Below the pieces are notes generated by a model. It saw nothing but the letters and a program-made list of their open reading frames with translations. It had not been told where the DNA came from and made no database searches. Of a stretch of 64,000 nt of DNA, positions 60,044 to 64,000 are shown one piece after another. The position numbers and the translations under genes are program-made. Positions within the stretch are counted from its first letter, which is position 1, and every line of letters starts with the position of its first letter. Location: assembly GCF_946478805.1 (NCBI RefSeq), contig NZ_CAMLDC010000007.1, positions 166,824-230,823 on the forward strand. Direction: 5' to 3'. The DNA is from an uncultured Fluviicola sp. Its GTDB lineage: Bacteria; Bacteroidota; Bacteroidia; Flavobacteriales; Crocinitomicaceae.

Positions 60044-60478
60044 ATGAAAAAGGAAATCAAATCGGAAATAGTTATCCAGGCCACACCAAGTCGTGTATGG
60101 GAAATTCTAAGTGACTTTAAAAAGTATCCAAACTGGAACCCGTTTATCAAATCAATCCAAGGACAAGTGAAAGTGGGAGAGAAAATTGTTGTGCGTATGG
60201 AACCTCCCGGAGCAAAAGGAATGACATTTAAACCGACAGTTCTGGTATTCGATCAAAACAGGGAATTCAAATGGATCGGTCATTTATTCTTTACCGGTTT
60301 ATTTGATGGTGAACACCGTTTTGAACTTATTGACAATGGAGACGGAACAACCACCTTCATCCAAGCTGAGCGATTCAAAGGAATCCTGGTCCGCATGCTT
60401 TCAAACATGTTGGATGGAAACACCTTGAATGGATTCCGTAAAATGAATGAAGCGTTGAAGGCAGAAGCAGAGAAATAA
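60044..60478 (+). CDS. SRPBCC-fold protein
   Basis: A 144-residue helix-grip protein. The start at 60044 gives MKKEIKSEIVIQATPSRVWEILSDFKKYPNWNPFIKSI, the normal opening of the polyketide-cyclase/START-like superfamily; an upstream in-frame start overlaps no family sequence. FDGEHRFELIDNGDGTTTFIQAERFKGIL marks the central strands. A hydrophobic-ligand binding role is likely, ligand unknown. Confidence 0.8.
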   Translation: MKKEIKSEIVIQATPSRVWEILSDFKKYPNWNPFIKSIQGQVKVGEKIVVRMEPPGAKGMTFKPTVLVFDQNREFKWIGHLFFTGLFDGEHRFELIDNGDGTTTFIQAERFKGILVRMLSNMLDGNTLNGFRKMNEALKAEAEK

Positions 60479-60561
60479 GCGGATAATCAAAATTTTCCGT
60501 CACATAATAGAAGAGTACTTCTTTTACGGGAATTCATCGGTAGTATTGATGAAAAATGGAA

Positions 60562-61332
60562 ATGAAACGTTTAATTTTTTTGATGGCGATCGGAATTCTT
60601 TGTTCGTGTAGTTCTTCTCATAAGACAAAAAAAGGAGCTAAAATACAAGGAATCGGTTCCAGGCATATAAAAATTGATTGGAGGCCTGAGATGAGAAGGG
60701 ATACACTACTGAATACGCAGAAATTCCTGGTCATCGGTCATAAAGCGATGAAACTCGATTGTATTTACCGGAATGAAAAAAATCAACCCATAATGAGTAA
60801 AGGCGACACGCTTTTTGCTGATTCGGAAGCTATTCTTTTGGGTAATAGAAGATATCAGGTCACAACGTGGATTTCAGTAAGATATAAATCCGCCTTTCAT
60901 TTTAGTCAGTTCAAAGTGAATCCGGTCACAGGCAAAAAATTAAAACTTCCCGACTTAACGGATGTGAAAGCTCCTTTCTGCAGTTATTTAAATGAGAAAG
61001 AATGGAAAGCATATGTAAAATCCGAATGCCTGACACAGGGAGTAAATTTTGCGGGGCATTACACTATTGTGGAATGGGGATGTGGTTCAATGTGTCAAAA
61101 TATGTGTATAGTAAACAGGCTCACCGGTAAAATCAGTTTTCCGAATATTACGGATACGCACATAGATGGTTATTACGGAGTTCGTTACCAAAGGAACAGC
61201 AGAATGCTCCTTACAAACTCCGGTCTGCTGGAAGAGACTCCGGGATATTACTACGCAGATTGGGGAATTTATCCCGAAATCTACGAATGGAAAAACGAAA
61301 GAGCAGTTCGGTTAGAGTTGGCACGCGATTAA
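60562..61332 (+). CDS. Putative lipoprotein, unknown function
   Basis: A 256-residue protein with a lipoprotein signal (MKRLIFLMAIGILCSCSSS, lipid-modified C16); a start two codons earlier is possible. Residues about 135-250 contain GVNFAGHYTIVEWGCGSMCQNMCIVNRLTGKI, a cysteine-rich segment seen in an uncharacterised exported family, and GYYYADWGIYPEIYEW. Function not recognised. Convergent with the GH108 gene. Confidence 0.65.
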   Translation: MKRLIFLMAIGILCSCSSSHKTKKGAKIQGIGSRHIKIDWRPEMRRDTLLNTQKFLVIGHKAMKLDCIYRNEKNQPIMSKGDTLFADSEAILLGNRRYQVTTWISVRYKSAFHFSQFKVNPVTGKKLKLPDLTDVKAPFCSYLNEKEWKAYVKSECLTQGVNFAGHYTIVEWGCGSMCQNMCIVNRLTGKISFPNITDTHIDGYYGVRYQRNSRMLLTNSGLLEETPGYYYADWGIYPEIYEWKNERAVRLELARD

Positions 61333-61356
61333 TCGCGTGCCCGTTGGATTATTTCT

Positions 61357-61920
61357 TTAAACCGGCCTAAACCCTTTCACAAAAGCATTCAACCGGTTCA
61401 TCCATCCTTTTAGGAAAACAGCATTTTTCCCTTTCGCAATGCGGTGAAAGAAATCGGAGCGTTGTTTGACCAATTCGTCGAACAATTCTTTTGGCGGAAT
61501 TGCATTTGCTGCAGTGATAGTTTTTTGTCCGATCACTCCGTCAACGCCAACCGCGCCGCCTTTTTTATTGATTGCACGCTGAAGTGTCAATCCTGCTTGT
61601 CGGGCCCCGGAACCCCAGGCAATGGTGGTAACCATAAATCCGATGGATAAGGAATTGAAGGAAGCTGCTTTTACTTTTGAATAATAAAGCGAATCGAAAA
61701 CGGCAAACCAATCGGCATTGGACATTTCAAAAAAACGCTGGTCGTTTAGTTTTCCGAATTTTTTTCTCCAGACGGCATAAGTGATTCCTGCATTGGTATG
61801 CCAACCTGTTTTTCCTTTGTAAGGAGTAGGGCATGGGGTTTTACTTGCAGAATCGGAGGTGTGCCTGCTGAGACCGCCTTCCCATTTTCGTTCGAAATTG
61901 ATGAAATCTTCTAGTGTCAT
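61357..61920 (-). CDS. GH108-type lysozyme with peptidoglycan-binding domain
   Basis: A 187-residue protein. The start at 61920 gives MTLEDFINFERKWEGGLSRHTSD, with the catalytic Glu of GH108 in W-E-G-G (E14). NAGITYAVWRKKFGK and FFEMSNADWFAVFDSLYYSKVKA complete the muramidase domain (to about 90). The C-terminal part (TIAWGSGARQAGLTLQRAINKKGG, VDGVIGQKTI) is the PG_binding_3 domain. No signal peptide, as in phage endolysins and 'secretion activator' proteins; yet no holin or phage genes are adjacent. It may be a domesticated endolysin. Confidence 0.82.
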   Translation of the reverse strand: MTLEDFINFERKWEGGLSRHTSDSASKTPCPTPYKGKTGWHTNAGITYAVWRKKFGKLNDQRFFEMSNADWFAVFDSLYYSKVKAASFNSLSIGFMVTTIAWGSGARQAGLTLQRAINKKGGAVGVDGVIGQKTITAANAIPPKELFDELVKQRSDFFHRIAKGKNAVFLKGWMNRLNAFVKGFRPV

Positions 61921-62089
61921 AGTGTTCAATAAGTGAATAGTAAATACCACATAAATATGCGACAAATTTTAATAGTATCCAATCCTTTTAAATCGTTAAT
62001 GAATTGATAAGCATTTTGTTACGCTTGGATATTGTAAGGCAAATATAAGGCAGGAACTACGTAAATTTTTTACGAGGTGAAAAAAGAAA

Positions 62090-62117
62090 ATCGGATGAAT
62101 TTCCGGGTTCATCCGAT
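62090..62117 (-). terminator. Orphan terminator hairpin
   Basis: A 10-bp perfect stem ATCGGATGAA/TTCATCCGAT with a T-rich tail on the minus strand; no gene ends here. Probably the leftover of a lost gene copy. Confidence 0.7.
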
Positions 62118-62232
62118 CTCTCCTTTGCTTCCGGAGCTTAGGGCTTTAGTGCTGTAAATCTATTGAATCAAACCATGCAACCATCAGCCTTAACGGAACT
62201 GTATTGCTTTCGGTTGGGAAGTGAACAAAAAG

Positions 62233-62266
62233 AAAATCGAGTGAAGTCCTAAATTCACTCGATTTT
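62233..62266 (-). terminator. Terminator of the first membrane paralogue
   Basis: A 13-bp perfect stem AAAATCGAGTGAA/TTCACTCGATTTT with an eight-base loop. Confidence 0.85.
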
Positions 62267-62287
62267 CCCGGTTTTTTTTGAATGGTT

Positions 62288-62755
62288 TTACTTTTTAATG
62301 GTCTCGGAAGTACTTACCTTACTTTTAGGACTTTCATTCCAATACTGCATGATGATAAATGATATGGCTACAGCGCAGCCAATCCCTTCAGTGAATAGGG
62401 TCAATGCAGCCTGACCTATTGTAATGTGGTTGTTCCAAAGTATTCCCCCTTCAAATTTACTGATGAAATCAGGTTGAATGAACGTCGCATAAATCACGAA
62501 GCTGAGTAAAGATAAACCGACCGTTATCACATTGGCGAGGATCAGGGAAGCCCAGGCATTCAGGTAATTGCTGTCCAAGTTACTTTTATGATTCTTTCTG
62601 GCCAATCTGTTTGTGAAGTAAATAATGATCAGAACGTTTAAAAATCTCAGGAAAGTCAGATGTTCCAATGAAAATAGTTTTGTCAGTAAGAATAAAATTA
62701 CAATACCGGCAAAACTATAAAGTCCGTAGCGGATGGATTGAGACCGATTGTTCAT
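62288..62755 (-). CDS. Membrane protein, DUF4199-like, paralogue 2
   Basis: A 155-residue protein with four predicted TM helices (about 10-26, 34-48, 66-90, 112-138). Key segments YGLYSFAGIVILFLLTKLFSLE, FLRFLNVLIIIYFTNRLARKN, SFVIYATFIQPDFI. It resembles DUF4199 membrane proteins; function unknown. About 60% identical to the next gene, from which it is separated by 172 bases, so a tandem duplicate. Confidence 0.72.
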   Translation of the reverse strand: MNNRSQSIRYGLYSFAGIVILFLLTKLFSLEHLTFLRFLNVLIIIYFTNRLARKNHKSNLDSNYLNAWASLILANVITVGLSLLSFVIYATFIQPDFISKFEGGILWNNHITIGQAALTLFTEGIGCAVAISFIIMQYWNESPKSKVSTSETIKK

Positions 62756-62881
62756 GGCGATGTGTTTTAAATGAAATTATAAATTACGATAAAATGTCAT
62801 AACATCCAAATTTTAACCGGGTTAAAATGCTTATTATCAGTCCGATGTATTGAAGTGTGTATCAGGGGGGATAAAAAGAAA

Positions 62882-62910
62882 ATCAGGTGAATTACATGAA
62901 TCCACCCGAT
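62882..62910 (-). terminator. Terminator of the second membrane paralogue
   Basis: A 12-position stem with two mismatches, related in sequence to the hairpins at 62090 and 62233. Confidence 0.65.
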
Positions 62911-62927
62911 CTCCCGATTTGTATGGG

Positions 62928-63398
62928 TTATTTTTTTGTGGGCTCTACCGGCACACATTTGTTATCCGGGCTTCTTTCATTCCAATACATCACAATAATG
63001 AATGATGAGGCTAACGCAGAACCCATACCTTCAAAGAAAAGGACTACAGCTGCCTGACCAATTGTAACGTGATTGTTCCAAAAGATCCCACCATCAAAAT
63101 GATTGATAAAATCGGGTTGAATGAACACCGCATAGATTACAAAACTGAACACGGATAAAACTACTGTTACAACATTGGCAAAAATCAAGGAACCGAAGGC
63201 TTTCAGGTAGTTATCATCTGTTTCGAGTTGACGGTTCTTTTTGGCCAATCTATTTGTAAAGAAAAATACGATGAATACGTTCAAAAAACGCAGATAGCCA
63301 TTGTTTTCCAATGAAAATAATTTCATTATCAAAAATAGTATTGCAATCCCTGCAAAACTATAAAGTCCGTAGACTAGAGATCTATTTCGAATATTCAT
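62928..63398 (-). CDS. Membrane protein, DUF4199-like, paralogue 1
   Basis: A 156-residue protein with the same four-TM layout as its neighbour (YGLYSFAGIAILFLIMKLFSLE, YLRFLNVFIVFFFTNRLAKKN, SFVIYAVFIQPDFI, GGIFWNNHVTIGQAA). The conserved GGI[LF]WNNH[IV]TIGQAA segment between TM3 and TM4 is identical in both copies, suggesting functional importance. Function unknown. Confidence 0.72.
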   Translation of the reverse strand: MNIRNRSLVYGLYSFAGIAILFLIMKLFSLENNGYLRFLNVFIVFFFTNRLAKKNRQLETDDNYLKAFGSLIFANVVTVVLSVFSFVIYAVFIQPDFINHFDGGIFWNNHVTIGQAAVVLFFEGMGSALASSFIIVMYWNERSPDNKCVPVEPTKK

Positions 63399-63539
63399 GA
63401 CTTTACTCTTTGAATGAGATTAGAAATTACGATAAAATAGGTTGGGATACAAGTATTTAACATTTTAAAACACTTGATTTTACTGAAAGAATTGAACAGG
63501 AGAGAAGTTTTCCAGAAGCATAATATCTGATTAGTTAGA

Positions 63540-63600
63540 AATGTAATTAAGATCGACAGATGAATTATGAACTCGTAATTCTGCATTCGTAATTCGGAAT
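63540..63600. repeat. AATTCGTAATT-word repeats
   Basis: Three related words (AATTATGAACTCGTAATT, CTGCATTCGTAATTCGGAATT) in the gap before the TPR lipoprotein gene can pair with one another. Confidence 0.45.
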
Positions 63601-63631
63601 TGTTTACATTAGTGAACTTAATTCGGTACCT

Positions 63632-64000
63632 ATGAAATTTGCCTTCTATTCTTTGCTTTTTGTTGCTGTGCTTACCTCTTGCGGAAATCCGGCTATTCCG
63701 GAATCCGGAGGAAAAACCCCGGTTGTGAACGAAACCCTGCCGATCAAATTAGGGTCTGCGGATTTATTTAACGGGGAAAAGGTGCGTTTGTTCCTGTTTC
63801 AAAATCCGAAAGCGAACCCGAAATCGACTAAGTTATTCCTGAATGCATTGGATGAATTCAAGAACAAAAAGAATTTACAGGCTGCAAGTGAGGGGTTCAA
63901 GGCTTCTATTTCAGAGTATCCGAATTCAAAGTCCTATTACGAGTTGGGAAATGTATATATGGAAATGAAGAATTACCAGGGAGCTTTAGATGCGTATTCT
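63632..64000 (+). CDS. TPR lipoprotein, cut by the window end
   Basis: The first 123 codons of a gene that continues beyond the window. The N-terminus is a lipoprotein signal (MKFAFYSLLFVAVLTSCGNP, lipid-modified C17). From about residue 66 the sequence has tetratricopeptide character (LFLNALDEFKNKKNLQAA; YYELGNVYMEMKNYQGALDAYS). Function cannot be judged from the fragment. Confidence 0.75.
   Translation, partial: MKFAFYSLLFVAVLTSCGNPAIPESGGKTPVVNETLPIKLGSADLFNGEKVRLFLFQNPKANPKSTKLFLNALDEFKNKKNLQAASEGFKASISEYPNSKSYYELGNVYMEMKNYQGALDAYS

Larger units (their letters stand above)
61921..62287. other. 367-base gap with two related terminator hairpins
   Basis: No gene seen. Hairpins at 62090-62117 and 62233-62266 are near relatives of each other and of one at 62882-62910. 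The right one serves the membrane-protein gene; the left one has no gene directly upstream on the minus strand. Confidence 0.6.

Overview
The window looks like a chromosomal segment of a Bacteroidota bacterium, most likely Flavobacteriales of the Fluviicola/Crocinitomicaceae type. Five large secreted proteins end in type IX secretion (T9SS) sorting domains: two type A and three gliding-motility-associated type B. Promoters, where recognisable, have the Bacteroidota form TTTG-N19-TAnnTTTG, Shine-Dalgarno sites are mostly absent, and the DNA is moderately AT-rich. No replication origin, rRNA, CRISPR array, transposase or intact prophage was seen. One tRNA gene with a CAU anticodon is present.

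Layout. 0-10 kb: a T9SS lectin-like protein, a MuiA/DUF4139 protein, lysA, a methyltransferase, an alpha/beta hydrolase and a T9SS type B protein with a small secreted partner. 10-17.6 kb: a five-gene block on the minus strand (response regulator, histidine kinase, TolC, membrane fusion lipoprotein, CzcA/CusA-type RND pump), a self-regulated metal-efflux system. 17.6-24.4 kb: a CrtD-like carotenoid desaturase, two VOC proteins, two small wHTH regulators (one a PadR with a double operator and a membrane partner) and a TPR/TMTC-like membrane protein. 24.5-30.3 kb: a 1937-residue SprB-repeat adhesin. 30.4-33.7 kb: an unusual operon of two phage-tail-collar paralogues, a signal-less periplasmic-binding-protein fold and a formyltransferase. 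34.1-34.9 kb: two cold-shock proteins.

35.2-41 kb is a peroxide/redox stress cluster: peroxiredoxin, thioredoxin and DUF6952-like protein in one operon, Dps, a divergent OxyR with both redox cysteines, gamma-carbonic anhydrase and a group III truncated haemoglobin. Several gaps here hold inverted repeats built from short recurring words. 41-48.5 kb: a PKD/CHU_C protein divergent from a propeller-LytS kinase with its LytTR regulator and a DUF4412 protein. 48.6-55.8 kb: a nucleotide-sugar-epimerase-like protein, small secreted proteins, a lamin-tail/CHU_C protein, a HEPN-domain protein and the tRNA, with three decayed tRNA T-arm-like motifs placed between them. 55.9-64 kb: COX15 haem A synthase, a BlaI/BlaR1-TonB pair with a palindromic control region, a Crp/Fnr regulator, SRPBCC protein, GH108 lysozyme, two tandem membrane paralogues and the start of a TPR lipoprotein.

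The best candidate for an undescribed system is the tail-collar/binding-protein/formyltransferase operon (30378-33652). Secondary candidates are the lone HEPN gene bracketed by tRNA-like remnants and the PadR/GldL-motif membrane protein pair with a leaderless-looking promoter.
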